Shown one piece after another: positions 45,241 to 60,200 of a stretch of DNA of 64,000 nucleotides. The stretch is from Nemertoderma westbladi (Eukaryota; Xenacoelomorpha; Nemertodermatida; Nemertodermatidae). The stretch's first letter is position 1; each line of letters opens with the position of its first letter. The DNA is taken from positions 1-64,000 of the forward strand of contig JAUCBJ010008126.1 in assembly GCA_032718475.1 (NCBI GenBank), in the 5' to 3' direction. Made by a program: the position numbers and the translations under genes. The notes under the pieces were generated by a model. It saw only the letters and a program-made list of their open reading frames with translations, ran no database searches and was not told the origin of the DNA.

Positions 45241-48200
45241 GTAAGACATACTGGTTCCAGAACAGAAGGTAAGACATAACGGTTCCAGAACAGAAGGTAA
45301 GACATAACGGTTCCAGAACAGAAGGTAAGACATAACGGTTCCAGAACAGAAGGTAAGACATACTGGTTCCAGAACAGAAGGTAAGACATACTGGTTCCAG
45401 AACAGAAGGTAAGACATAACGGTTCCAGAACAGAAGGTAAGACATAACGGTTCCAGAACAGAAGGTAAGACATACTGGTTCCAGAACAGAAGGTAAGACA
45501 TACTGGTTCCAGAACAGAAGGTAAGACATACTGGTTCCAGAACAGAAGGTAAGACATACTGGTTCCAGAACAGAAGGTAAGACATACTGGTTCCAGAACA
45601 GAAGGTAAGACATAACGGTTCCAGAACAGAAGGTAAGACATACTGGTTCCAGAACAGAAGGTAAGACATAACGGTTCCAGAACAGAAGGTAAGACATACT
45701 GGTTCCAGAACAGAAGGTAAGACATACTGGTTCCAGAACAGAAGGTAAGACATACTGGTTCCAGAACAGAAGGTAAGACATACTGGTTCCAGAACAGAAG
45801 GTAAGACATAACGGTTCCAGAACAGAAGGTAAGACATAACTGGTTCCAGAACAGAAGGTAAGACATACTGGTTCCAGAACAGAAGGTAAGACATAACGGT
45901 TCCAGAACAGAAGGTAAGACATAACGGTTCCAGAACAGAAGGTAAGACATACTGGTTCCAGAACAGAAGGTAAGACATAACGGTTCCAGAACAGAAGGTA
46001 AGACATACTGGTTCCAGAACAGAAGGTAAGACATACTGGTTCCAGAACAGAAGGTAAGACATAACGGTTCCAGAACAGAAGGTAAGACATACTGGTTCCA
46101 GAACAGAAGGTAAGACATAACTGGTTCCAGAACAGAAGGTAAGACATACTGGTTCCAGAACAGAAGGTAAGACATACTGGTTCCAGAACAGAAGGTAAGA
46201 CATACTGGTTCCAGAACAGAAGGTAAGACATAACTGGTTCCAGAACAGAAGGTAAGACATACTGGTTCCAGAACAGAAGGTAAGACATAACGGTTCCAGA
46301 ACAGAAGGTAAGACATAACTGGTTCCAGAACAGAAGGTAAGACATACTGGTTCCAGAACAGAAGGTAAGACATACTGGTTCCAGAACAGAAGGTAAGACA
46401 TACTGGTTCCAGAACAGAAGGTAAGACATACTGGTTCCAGAACAGAAGGTAAGACATACTGGTTCCAGAACAGAAGGTAAGACATACTGGTTCCAGAACA
46501 GAAGGTAAGACATAACTGGTTCCAGAACAGAAGGTAAGACATACTGGTTCCAGAACAGAAGGTAAGACATACTGGTTCCAGAACAGAAGGTAAGACATAC
46601 TGGTTCCAGAACAGAAGGTAAGACATACTGGTTCCAGAACAGAAGGTAAGACATAACTGGTTCCAGAACAGAAGGTAAGACATACTGGTTCCAGAACAGA
46701 AGGTAAGACATACTGGTTCCAGAACAGAAGGTAAGACATACTGGTTCCAGAACAGAAGGTAAGACATACTGGTTCCAGAACAGAAGGTAAGACATACTGG
46801 TTCCAGAACAGAAGGTAAGACATACTGGTTCCAGAACAGAAGGTAAGACATACTGGTTCCAGAACAGAAGGTAAGACATACTGGTTCCAGAACAGAAGGT
46901 AAGACATACTGGTTCCAGAACAGAAGGTAAGACATACTGGTTCCAGAACAGAAGGTAAGACATAACTGGTTCCAGAACAGAAGGTAAGACATACTGGTTC
47001 CAGAACAGAAGGTAAGACATACTGGTTCCAGAACAGAAGGTAAGACATACTGGTTCCAGAACAGAAGGTAAGACATACTGGTTCCAGAACAGAAGGTAAG
47101 ACATACTGGTTCCAGAACAGAAGGTAAGACATACTGGTTCCAGAACAGAAGGTAAGACATACTGGTTCCAGAACAGAAGGTAAGACATACTGGTTCCAGA
47201 ACAGAAGGTAAGACATACTGGTTCCAGAACAGAAGGTAAGACATACTGGTTCCAGAACAGAAGGTAAGACATACTGGTTCCAGAACAGAAGGTAAGACAT
47301 ACTGGTTCCAGAACAGAAGGTAAGACATACTGGTTCCAGAACAGAAGGTAAGACATACTGGTTCCAGAACAGAAGGTAAGACATACTGGTTCCAGAACAG
47401 AAGGTAAGACATACTGGTTCCAGAACAGAAGGTAAGACATACTGGTTCCAGAACAGAAGGTAAGACATACTGGTTCCAGAACAGAAGGTAAGACATACTG
47501 GTTCCAGAACAGAAGGTAAGACATACTGGTTCCAGAACAGAAGGTAAGACATACTGGTTCCAGAACAGAAGGTAAGACATACTGGTTCCAGAACAGAAGG
47601 TAAGACATACTGGTTCCAGAACAGAAGGTAAGACATACTGGTTCCAGAACAGAAGGTAAGACATACTGGTTCCAGAACAGAAGGTAAGACATACTGGTTC
47701 CAGAACAGAAGGTAAGACATACTGGTTCCAGAACAGAAGGTAAGACATACTGGTTCCAGAACAGAAGGTAAGACATACTGGTTCCAGAACAGAAGGTAAG
47801 ACATACTGGTTCCAGAACAGAAGGTAAGACATACTGGTTCCAGAACAGAAGGTAAGACATACTGGTTCCAGAACAGAAGGTAAGACATACTGGTTCCAGA
47901 ACAGAAGGTAAGACATACTGGTTCCAGAACAGAAGGTAAGACATACTGGTTCCAGAACAGAAGGTAAGACATACTGGTTCCAGAACAGAAGGTAAGACAT
48001 ACTGGTTCCAGAACAGAAGGTAAGACATACTGGTTCCAGAACAGAAGGTAAGACATACTGGTTCCAGAACAGAAGGTAAGACATACTGGTTCCAGAACAG
48101 AAGGTAAGACATACTGGTTCCAGAACAGAAGGTAAGACATACTGGTTCCAGAACAGAAGGTAAGACATACTGGTTCCAGAACAGAAGGTAAGACATACTG

Positions 48201-51200
48201 GTTCCAGAACAGAAGGTAAGACATACTGGTTCCAGAACAGAAGGTAAGACATACTGGTTCCAGAACAGAAGGTAAGACATACTGGTTCCAGAACAGAAGG
48301 TAAGACATACTGGTTCCAGAACAGAAGGTAAGACATACTGGTTCCAGAACAGAAGGTAAGACATACTGGTTCCAGAACAGAAGGTAAGACATACTGGTTC
48401 CAGAACAGAAGGTAAGACATACTGGTTCCAGAACAGAAGGTAAGACATACTGGTTCCAGAACAGAAGGTAAGACATACTGGTTCCAGAACAGAAGGTAAG
48501 ACATACTGGTTCCAGAACAGAAGGTAAGACATACTGGTTCCAGAACAGAAGGTAAGACATACTGGTTCCAGAACAGAAGGTAAGACATACTGGTTCCAGA
48601 ACAGAAGGTAAGACATACTGGTTCCAGAACAGAAGGTAAGACATACTGGTTCCAGAACAGAAGGTAAGACATACTGGTTCCAGAACAGAAGGTAAGACAT
48701 ACTGGTTCCAGAACAGAAGGTAAGACATACTGGTTCCAGAACAGAAGGTAAGACATACTGGTTCCAGAACAGAAGGTAAGACATACTGGTTCCAGAACAG
48801 AAGGTAAGACATACTGGTTCCAGAACAGAAGGTAAGACATACTGGTTCCAGAACAGAAGGTAAGACATACTGGTTCCAGAACAGAAGGTAAGACATACTG
48901 GTTCCAGAACAGAAGGTAAGACATACTGGTTCCAGAACAGAAGGTAAGACATACTGGTTCCAGAACAGAAGGTAAGACATACTGGTTCCAGAACAGAAGG
49001 TAAGACATACTGGTTCCAGAACAGAAGGTAAGACATACTGGTTCCAGAACAGAAGGTAAGACATACTGGTTCCAGAACAGAAGGTAAGACATACTGGTTC
49101 CAGAACAGAAGGTAAGACATACTGGTTCCAGAACAGAAGGTAAGACATACTGGTTCCAGAACAGAAGGTAAGACATACTGGTTCCAGAACAGAAGGTAAG
49201 ACATACTGGTTCCAGAACAGAAGGTAAGACATACTGGTTCCAGAACAGAAGGTAAGACATACTGGTTCCAGAACAGAAGGTAAGACATACTGGTTCCAGA
49301 ACAGAAGGTAAGACATACTGGTTCCAGAACAGAAGGTAAGACATACTGGTTCCAGAACAGAAGGTAAGACATACTGGTTCCAGAACAGAAGGTAAGACAT
49401 ACTGGTTCCAGAACAGAAGGTAAGACATACTGGTTCCAGAACAGAAGGTAAGACATACTGGTTCCAGAACAGAAGGTAAGACATACTGGTTCCAGAACAG
49501 AAGGTAAGACATACTGGTTCCAGAACAGAAGGTAAGACATACTGGTTCCAGAACAGAAGGTAAGACATACTGGTTCCAGAACAGAAGGTAAGACATACTG
49601 GTTCCAGAACAGAAGGTAAGACATACTGGTTCCAGAACAGAAGGTAAGACATACTGGTTCCAGAACAGAAGGTAAGACATACTGGTTCCAGAACAGAAGG
49701 TAAGACATACTGGTTCCAGAACAGAAGGTAAGACATACTGGTTCCAGAACAGAAGGTAAGACATACTGGTTCCAGAACAGAAGGTAAGACATACTGGTTC
49801 CAGAACAGAAGGTAAGACATACTGGTTCCAGAACAGAAGGTAAGACATACTGGTTCCAGAACAGAAGGTAAGACATACTGGTTCCAGAACAGAAGGTAAG
49901 ACATACTGGTTCCAGAACAGAAGGTAAGACATACTGGTTCCAGAACAGAAGGTAAGACATACTGGTTCCAGAACAGAAGGTAAGACATACTGGTTCCAGA
50001 ACAGAAGGTAAGACATACTGGTTCCAGAACAGAAGGTAAGACATACTGGTTCCAGAACAGAAGGTAAGACATACTGGTTCCAGAACAGAAGGTAAGACAT
50101 ACTGGTTCCAGAACAGAAGGTAAGACATACTGGTTCCAGAACAGAAGGTAAGACATACTGGTTCCAGAACAGAAGGTAAGACATACTGGTTCCAGAACAG
50201 AAGGTAAGACATACTGGTTCCAGAACAGAAGGTAAGACATACTGGTTCCAGAACAGAAGGTAAGACATACTGGTTCCAGAACAGAAGGTAAGACATACTG
50301 GTTCCAGAACAGAAGGTAAGACATACTGGTTCCAGAACAGAAGGTAAGACATACTGGTTCCAGAACAGAAGGTAAGACATACTGGTTCCAGAACAGAAGG
50401 TAAGACATACTGGTTCCAGAACAGAAGGTAAGACATACTGGTTCCAGAACAGAAGGTAAGACATACTGGTTCCAGAACAGAAGGTAAGACATACTGGTTC
50501 CAGAACAGAAGGTAAGACATACTGGTTCCAGAACAGAAGGTAAGACATACTGGTTCCAGAACAGAAGGTAAGACATACTGGTTCCAGAACAGAAGGTAAG
50601 ACATACTGGTTCCAGAACAGAAGGTAAGACATACTGGTTCCAGAACAGAAGGTAAGACATACTGGTTCCAGAACAGAAGGTAAGACATACTGGTTCCAGA
50701 ACAGAAGGTAAGACATACTGGTTCCAGAACAGAAGGTAAGACATACTGGTTCCAGAACAGAAGGTAAGACATACTGGTTCCAGAACAGAAGGTAAGACAT
50801 ACTGGTTCCAGAACAGAAGGTAAGACATACTGGTTCCAGAACAGAAGGTAAGACATACTGGTTCCAGAACAGAAGGTAAGACATACTGGTTCCAGAACAG
50901 AAGGTAAGACATACTGGTTCCAGAACAGAAGGTAAGACATACTGGTTCCAGAACAGAAGGTAAGACATACTGGTTCCAGAACAGAAGGTAAGACATACTG
51001 GTTCCAGAACAGAAGGTAAGACATACTGGTTCCAGAACAGAAGGTAAGACATACTGGTTCCAGAACAGAAGGTAAGACATACTGGTTCCAGAACAGAAGG
51101 TAAGACATACTGGTTCCAGAACAGAAGGTAAGACATACTGGTTCCAGAACAGAAGGTAAGACATACTGGTTCCAGAACAGAAGGTAAGACATACTGGTTC

Positions 51201-54200
51201 CAGAACAGAAGGTAAGACATACTGGTTCCAGAACAGAAGGTAAGACATACTGGTTCCAGAACAGAAGGTAAGACATACTGGTTCCAGAACAGAAGGTAAG
51301 ACATACTGGTTCCAGAACAGAAGGTAAGACATACTGGTTCCAGAACAGAAGGTAAGACATACTGGTTCCAGAACAGAAGGTAAGACATACTGGTTCCAGA
51401 ACAGAAGGTAAGACATACTGGTTCCAGAACAGAAGGTAAGACATACTGGTTCCAGAACAGAAGGTAAGACATACTGGTTCCAGAACAGAAGGTAAGACAT
51501 ACTGGTTCCAGAACAGAAGGTAAGACATACTGGTTCCAGAACAGAAGGTAAGACATACTGGTTCCAGAACAGAAGGTAAGACATACTGGTTCCAGAACAG
51601 AAGGTAAGACATACTGGTTCCAGAACAGAAGGTAAGACATACTGGTTCCAGAACAGAAGGTAAGACATACTGGTTCCAGAACAGAAGGTAAGACATACTG
51701 GTTCCAGAACAGAAGGTAAGACATACTGGTTCCAGAACAGAAGGTAAGACATACTGGTTCCAGAACAGAAGGTAAGACATACTGGTTCCAGAACAGAAGG
51801 TAAGACATACTGGTTCCAGAACAGAAGGTAAGACATACTGGTTCCAGAACAGAAGGTAAGACATACTGGTTCCAGAACAGAAGGTAAGACATACTGGTTC
51901 CAGAACAGAAGGTAAGACATACTGGTTCCAGAACAGAAGGTAAGACATACTGGTTCCAGAACAGAAGGTAAGACATACTGGTTCCAGAACAGAAGGTAAG
52001 ACATACTGGTTCCAGAACAGAAGGTAAGACATACTGGTTCCAGAACAGAAGGTAAGACATACTGGTTCCAGAACAGAAGGTAAGACATACTGGTTCCAGA
52101 ACAGAAGGTAAGACATACTGGTTCCAGAACAGAAGGTAAGACATACTGGTTCCAGAACAGAAGGTAAGACATACTGGTTCCAGAACAGAAGGTAAGACAT
52201 ACTGGTTCCAGAACAGAAGGTAAGACATACTGGTTCCAGAACAGAAGGTAAGACATACTGGTTCCAGAACAGAAGGTAAGACATACTGGTTCCAGAACAG
52301 AAGGTAAGACATACTGGTTCCAGAACAGAAGGTAAGACATACTGGTTCCAGAACAGAAGGTAAGACATACTGGTTCCAGAACAGAAGGTAAGACATACTG
52401 GTTCCAGAACAGAAGGTAAGACATACTGGTTCCAGAACAGAAGGTAAGACATACTGGTTCCAGAACAGAAGGTAAGACATACTGGTTCCAGAACAGAAGG
52501 TAAGACATACTGGTTCCAGAACAGAAGGTAAGACATACTGGTTCCAGAACAGAAGGTAAGACATACTGGTTCCAGAACAGAAGGTAAGACATACTGGTTC
52601 CAGAACAGAAGGTAAGACATACTGGTTCCAGAACAGAAGGTAAGACATACTGGTTCCAGAACAGAAGGTAAGACATACTGGTTCCAGAACAGAAGGTAAG
52701 ACATACTGGTTCCAGAACAGAAGGTAAGACATACTGGTTCCAGAACAGAAGGTAAGACATACTGGTTCCAGAACAGAAGGTAAGACATACTGGTTCCAGA
52801 ACAGAAGGTAAGACATACTGGTTCCAGAACAGAAGGTAAGACATACTGGTTCCAGAACAGAAGGTAAGACATACTGGTTCCAGAACAGAAGGTAAGACAT
52901 ACTGGTTCCAGAACAGAAGGTAAGACATACTGGTTCCAGAACAGAAGGTAAGACATACTGGTTCCAGAACAGAAGGTAAGACATACTGGTTCCAGAACAG
53001 AAGGTAAGACATACTGGTTCCAGAACAGAAGGTAAGACATACTGGTTCCAGAACAGAAGGTAAGACATACTGGTTCCAGAACAGAAGGTAAGACATACTG
53101 GTTCCAGAACAGAAGGTAAGACATACTGGTTCCAGAACAGAAGGTAAGACATACTGGTTCCAGAACAGAAGGTAAGACATACTGGTTCCAGAACAGAAGG
53201 TAAGACATACTGGTTCCAGAACAGAAGGTAAGACATACTGGTTCCAGAACAGAAGGTAAGACATACTGGTTCCAGAACAGAAGGTAAGACATACTGGTTC
53301 CAGAACAGAAGGTAAGACATACTGGTTCCAGAACAGAAGGTAAGACATACTGGTTCCAGAACAGAAGGTAAGACATACTGGTTCCAGAACAGAAGGTAAG
53401 ACATACTGGTTCCAGAACAGAAGGTAAGACATACTGGTTCCAGAACAGAAGGTAAGACATACTGGTTCCAGAACAGAAGGTAAGACATACTGGTTCCAGA
53501 ACAGAAGGTAAGACATACTGGTTCCAGAACAGAAGGTAAGACATACTGGTTCCAGAACAGAAGGTAAGACATACTGGTTCCAGAACAGAAGGTAAGACAT
53601 ACTGGTTCCAGAACAGAAGGTAAGACATACTGGTTCCAGAACAGAAGGTAAGACATACTGGTTCCAGAACAGAAGGTAAGACATACTGGTTCCAGAACAG
53701 AAGGTAAGACATACTGGTTCCAGAACAGAAGGTAAGACATACTGGTTCCAGAACAGAAGGTAAGACATACTGGTTCCAGAACAGAAGGTAAGACATACTG
53801 GTTCCAGAACAGAAGGTAAGACATACTGGTTCCAGAACAGAAGGTAAGACATACTGGTTCCAGAACAGAAGGTAAGACATACTGGTTCCAGAACAGAAGG
53901 TAAGACATACTGGTTCCAGAACAGAAGGTAAGACATAACTGGTTCCAGAACAGAAGGTAAGACATACTGGTTCCAGAACAGAAGGTAAGACATACTGGTT
54001 CCAGAACAGAAGGTAAGACATACTGGTTCCAGAACAGAAGGTAAGACATACTGGTTCCAGAACAGAAGGTAAGACATACTGGTTCCAGAACAGAAGGTAA
54101 GACATACTGGTTCCAGAACAGAAGGTAAGACATACTGGTTCCAGAACAGAAGGTAAGACATACTGGTTCCAGAACAGAAGGTAAGACATACTGGTTCCAG

Positions 54201-57200
54201 AACAGAAGGTAAGACATACTGGTTCCAGAACAGAAGGTAAGACATACTGGTTCCAGAACAGAAGGTAAGACATACTGGTTCCAGAACAGAAGGTAAGACA
54301 TACTGGTTCCAGAACAGAAGGTAAGACATACTGGTTCCAGAACAGAAGGTAAGACATACTGGTTCCAGAACAGAAGGTAAGACATACTGGTTCCAGAACA
54401 GAAGGTAAGACATACTGGTTCCAGAACAGAAGGTAAGACATACTGGTTCCAGAACAGAAGGTAAGACATACTGGTTCCAGAACAGAAGGTAAGACATACT
54501 GGTTCCAGAACAGAAGGTAAGACATACTGGTTCCAGAACAGAAGGTAAGACATACTGGTTCCAGAACAGAAGGTAAGACATACTGGTTCCAGAACAGAAG
54601 GTAAGACATAACTGGTTCCAGAACAGAAGGTAAGACATACTGGTTCCAGAACAGAAGGTAAGACATAACTGGTTCCAGAACAGAAGGTAAGACATACTGG
54701 TTCCAGAACAGAAGGTAAGACATACTGGTTCCAGAACAGAAGGTAAGACATACTGGTTCCAGAACAGAAGGTAAGACATACTGGTTCCAGAACAGAAGGT
54801 AAGACATACTGGTTCCAGAACAGAAGGTAAGACATACTGGTTCCAGAACAGAAGGTAAGACATACTGGTTCCAGAACAGAAGGTAAGACATACTGGTTCC
54901 AGAACAGAAGGTAAGACATACTGGTTCCAGAACAGAAGGTAAGACATACTGGTTCCAGAACAGAAGGTAAGACATACTGGTTCCAGAACAGAAGGTAAGA
55001 CATACTGGTTCCAGAACAGAAGGTAAGACATACTGGTTCCAGAACAGAAGGTAAGACATACTGGTTCCAGAACAGAAGGTAAGACATACTGGTTCCAGAA
55101 CAGAAGGTAAGACATACTGGTTCCAGAACAGAAGGTAAGACATAACTGGTTCCAGAACAGAAGGTAAGACATACTGGTTCCAGAACAGAAGGTAAGACAT
55201 ACTGGTTCCAGAACAGAAGGTAAGACATACTGGTTCCAGAACAGAAGGTAAGACATACTGGTTCCAGAACAGAAGGTAAGACATACTGGTTCCAGAACAG
55301 AAGGTAAGACATACTGGTTCCAGAACAGAAGGTAAGACATACTGGTTCCAGAACAGAAGGTAAGACATAACTGGTTCCAGAACAGAAGGTAAGACATACT
55401 GGTTCCAGAACAGAAGGTAAGACATACTGGTTCCAGAACAGAAGGTAAGACATACTGGTTCCAGAACAGAAGGTAAGACATACTGGTTCCAGAACAGAAG
55501 GTAAGACATAACTGGTTCCAGAACAGAAGGTAAGACATACTGGTTCCAGAACAGAAGGTAAGACATACTGGTTCCAGAACAGAAGGTAAGACATAACTGG
55601 TTCCAGAACAGAAGGTAAGACATACTGGTTCCAGAACAGAAGGTAAGACATACTGGTTCCAGAACAGAAGGTAAGACATACTGGTTCCAGAACAGAAGGT
55701 AAGACATACTGGTTCCAGAACAGAAGGTAAGACATACTGGTTCCAGAACAGAAGGTAAGACATACTGGTTCCAGAACAGAAGGTAAGACATACTGGTTCC
55801 AGAACAGAAGGTAAGACATACTGGTTCCAGAACAGAAGGTAAGACATACTGGTTCCAGAACAGAAGGTAAGACATACTGGTTCCAGAACAGAAGGTAAGA
55901 CATACTGGTTCCAGAACAGAAGGTAAGACATAACTGGTTCCAGAACAGAAGGTAAGACATACTGGTTCCAGAACAGAAGGTAAGACATAACTGGTTCCAG
56001 AACAGAAGGTAAGACATAACTGGTTCCAGAACAGAAGGTAAGACATACTGGTTCCAGAACAGAAGGTAAGACATACTGGTTCCAGAACAGAAGGTAAGAC
56101 ATACTGGTTCCAGAACAGAAGGTAAGACATACTGGTTCCAGAACAGAAGGTAAGACATACTGGTTCCAGAACAGAAGGTAAGACATACTGGTTCCAGAAC
56201 AGAAGGTAAGACATACTGGTTCCAGAACAGAAGGTAAGACATACTGGTTCCAGAACAGAAGGTAAGACATAACTGGTTCCAGAACAGAAGGTAAGACATA
56301 CTGGTTCCAGAACAGAAGGTAAGACATACTGGTTCCAGAACAGAAGGTAAGACATACTGGTTCCAGAACAGAAGGTAAGACATACTGGTTCCAGAACAGA
56401 AGGTAAGACATACTGGTTCCAGAACAGAAGGTAAGACATACTGGTTCCAGAACAGAAGGTAAGACATACGGTTCCAGAACAGAAGGTAAGACATACTGGT
56501 TCCAGAACAGAAGGTAAGACATACTGGTTCCAGAACAGAAGGTAAGACATACTGGTTCCAGAACAGAAGGTAAGACATACTGGTTCCAGAACAGAAGGTA
56601 AGACATACTGGTTCCAGAACAGAAGGTAAGACATACTGGTTCCAGAACAGAAGGTAAGACATACTGGTTCCAGAACAGAAGGTAAGACATACTGGTTCCA
56701 GAACAGAAGGTAAGACATACTGGTTCCAGAACAGAAGGTAAGACATACTGGTTCCAGAACAGAAGGTAAGACATACTGGTTCCAGAACAGAAGGTAAGAC
56801 ATACTGGTTCCAGAACAGAAGGTAAGACATACTGTTCCAGAACAGAAGGTAAGACATACTGGTTCCAGAACAGAAGGTAAGACATACTGGTTCCAGAACA
56901 GAAGGTAAGACATACTGGTTCCAGAACAGAAGGTAAGACATACTGGTTCCAGAACAGAAGGTAAGACATACTGGTTCCAGAACAGAAGGTAAGACATACT
57001 GTTCCAGAACAGAAGGTAAGACATACTGGTTCCAGAACAGAAGGTAAGACATACTGGTTCCAGAACAGAAGGTAAGACATACTGGTTCCAGAACAGAAGG
57101 TAAGACATACTGGTTCCAGAACAGAAGGTAAGACATACTGGTTCCAGAACAGAAGGTAAGACATACTGGTTCCAGAACAGAAGGTAAGACATACTGGTTC

Positions 57201-60200
57201 CAGAACAGAAGGTAAGACATACTGGTTCCAACATACTGGTTCCAGAACAGAAGGTAAGACATACTGGTTCCAGAACAGAAGGTAAGACATACTGGTTCCA
57301 GAACAGAAGGTAAGACATACTGGTTCCAGAACAGAAGGTAAGACATACTGGTTCCAGAACAGAAGGTAAGACATACTGGTTCCAGAACAGAAGGTAAGAC
57401 ATACTGGTTCCAGAACAGAAGGTAAGACATACTGGTTCCAGAACAGAAGGTAAGACATACTGGTTCCAGAACAGAAGGTAAGACATACTGGTTCCAGAAC
57501 AGAAGGTAAGACATACTGGTTCCAGAACAGAAGGTAAGACATACTGGTTCCAGAACAGAAGGTAAGACATACTGGTTCCAGAACAGAAGGTAAGACATAC
57601 TGGTTCCAGAACAGAAGGTAAGACATACTGGTTCCAGAACAGAAGGTAAGACATACTGGTTCCAGAACAGAAGGTAAGACATACTGGTTCCAGAACAGAA
57701 GGTAAGACATACTGGTTCCAGAACAGAAGGTAAGACATACTGGTTCCAGAACAGAAGGTAAGACATACTGGTTCCAGAACAGAAGGTAAGACATACTGGT
57801 TCCAGAACAGAAGGTAAGACATACTGTTCCAGAACAGAAGGTAAGACATACTGGTTCCAGAACAGAAGGTAAGACATACTGGTTCCAGAACAGAAGGTAA
57901 GACATACTGGTTCCAGAACAGAAGGTAAGACATACTGGTTCCAGAACAGAAGGTAAGACATACTGGTTCCAGAACAGAAGGTAAGACATACTGGTTCCAG
58001 AACAGAAGGTAAGACATACTGGTTCCAGAACAGAAGGTAAGACATACTGGTTCCAGAACAGAAGGTAAGACATACTGGTTCCAGAACAGAAGGTAAGACA
58101 TACTGGTTCCAGAACAGAAGGTAAGACATACTGGTTCCAGAACAGAAGGTAAGACATACTGGTTCCAGAACAGAAGGTAAGACATACTGGTTCCAGAACA
58201 GAAGGTAAGACATACTGGTTCCAGAACAGAAGGTAAGACATACTGTTCCAGAACAGAAGGTAAGACATACTGGTTCCAGAACAGAAGGTAAGACATACTG
58301 GTTCCAGAACAGAAGGTAAGACATACTGGTTCCAGAACAGAAGGTAAGACATACTGGTTCCAGAACAGAAGGTAAGACATACTGGTTCCAGAACAGAAGG
58401 TAAGACATACTGTTCCAGAACAGAAGGTAAGACATACTGGTTCCAGAACAGAAGGTAAGACATACTGGTTCCAGAACAGAAGGTAAGACATACTGGTTCC
58501 AGAACAGAAGGTAAGACATACTGGTTCCAGAACAGAAGGTAAGACATACTGGTTCCAGAACAGAAGGTAAGACATACTGGTTCCAGAACAGAAGGTAAGA
58601 CATACTGGTTCCAGAACAGAAGGTAAGACATACTGGTTCCAGAACAGAAGGTAAGACATACTGGTTCCAGAACAGAAGGTAAGACATACTGGTTCCAGAA
58701 CAGAAGGTAAGACATACTGGTTCCAGAACAGAAGGTAAGACATACTGGTTCCAGAACAGAAGGTAAGACATACTGGTTCCAGAACAGAAGGTAAGACATA
58801 CTGTTCCAGAACAGAAGGTAAGACATACTGGTTCCAGAACAGAAGGTAAGACATACTGGTTCCAGAACAGAAGGTAAGACATACTGGTTCCAGAACAGAA
58901 GGTAAGACATACTGGTTCCAGAACAGAAGGTAAGACATACTGGTTCCAGAACAGAAGGTAAGACATACTGTTCCAGAACAGAAGGTAAGACATACTGGTT
59001 CCAGAACAGAAGGTAAGACATACTGGTTCCAGAACAGAAGGTAAGACATACTGGTTCCAGAACAGAAGGTAAGACATACTGGTTCCAGAACAGAAGGTAA
59101 GACATACTGGTTCCAGAACAGAAGGTAAGACATACTGTTCCAGAACAGAAGGTAAGACATACTGGTTCCAGAACAGAAGGTAAGACATACTGGTTCCAGA
59201 ACAGAAGGTAAGACATACTGGTTCCAGAACAGAAGGTAAGACATACTGTTCCAGAACAGAAGGTAAGACATACTGGTTCCAGAACAGAAGGTAAGACATA
59301 CTGGTTCCAGAACAGAAGGTAAGACATACTGGTTCCAGAACAGAAGGTAAGACATACTGGTTCCAGAACAGAAGGTAAGACATACTGGTTCCAGAACAGA
59401 AGGTAAGACATACTGGTTCCAGAACAGAAGGTAAGACATACTGGTTCCAGAACAGAAGGTAAGACATACTGGTTCCAGAACAGAAGGTAAGACATACTGG
59501 TTCCAGAACAGAAGGTAAGACATACTGTTCCAGAACAGAAGTAAGACATACTGGTTCCAGAACAGAAGGTAAGACATACTGGTTCCAGAACAGAAGGTAA
59601 GACATACTGGTTCCAGAACAGAAGGTAAGACATACTGGTTCCAGAACAGAAGGTAAGACATACTGGTTCCAGAACAGAAGGTAAGACATACTGGTTCCAG
59701 AACAGAAGGTAAGACATACTGGTTCCAGAACAGAAGGTAAGACATACTGGTTCCAGAACAGAAGGTAAGACATACTGGTTCCAGAACAGAAGGTAAGACA
59801 TACTGGTTCCAGAACAGAAGGTAAGACATACTGGTTCCAGAACAGAAGGTAAGACATACTGGTTCCAGAACAGAAGGTAAGACATACTGGTTCCAGAACA
59901 GAAGGTAAGACATACTGTTCCAGAACAGAAGGTAAGACATACTGGTTCCAGAACAGAAGGTAAGACATACTGTTCCAGAACAGAAGGTAAGACATACTGG
60001 TTCCAGAACAGAAGGTAAGACATACTGGTTCCAGAACAGAAGGTAAGACATACTGGTTCCAGAACAGAAGGTAAGACATACTGGTTCCAGAACAGAAGGT
60101 AAGACATACTGGTTCCAGAACAGAAGGTAAGACATACTGGTTCCAGAACAGAAGGTAAGACATACTGGTTCCAGAACAGAAGGTAAGACATACTGGTTCC

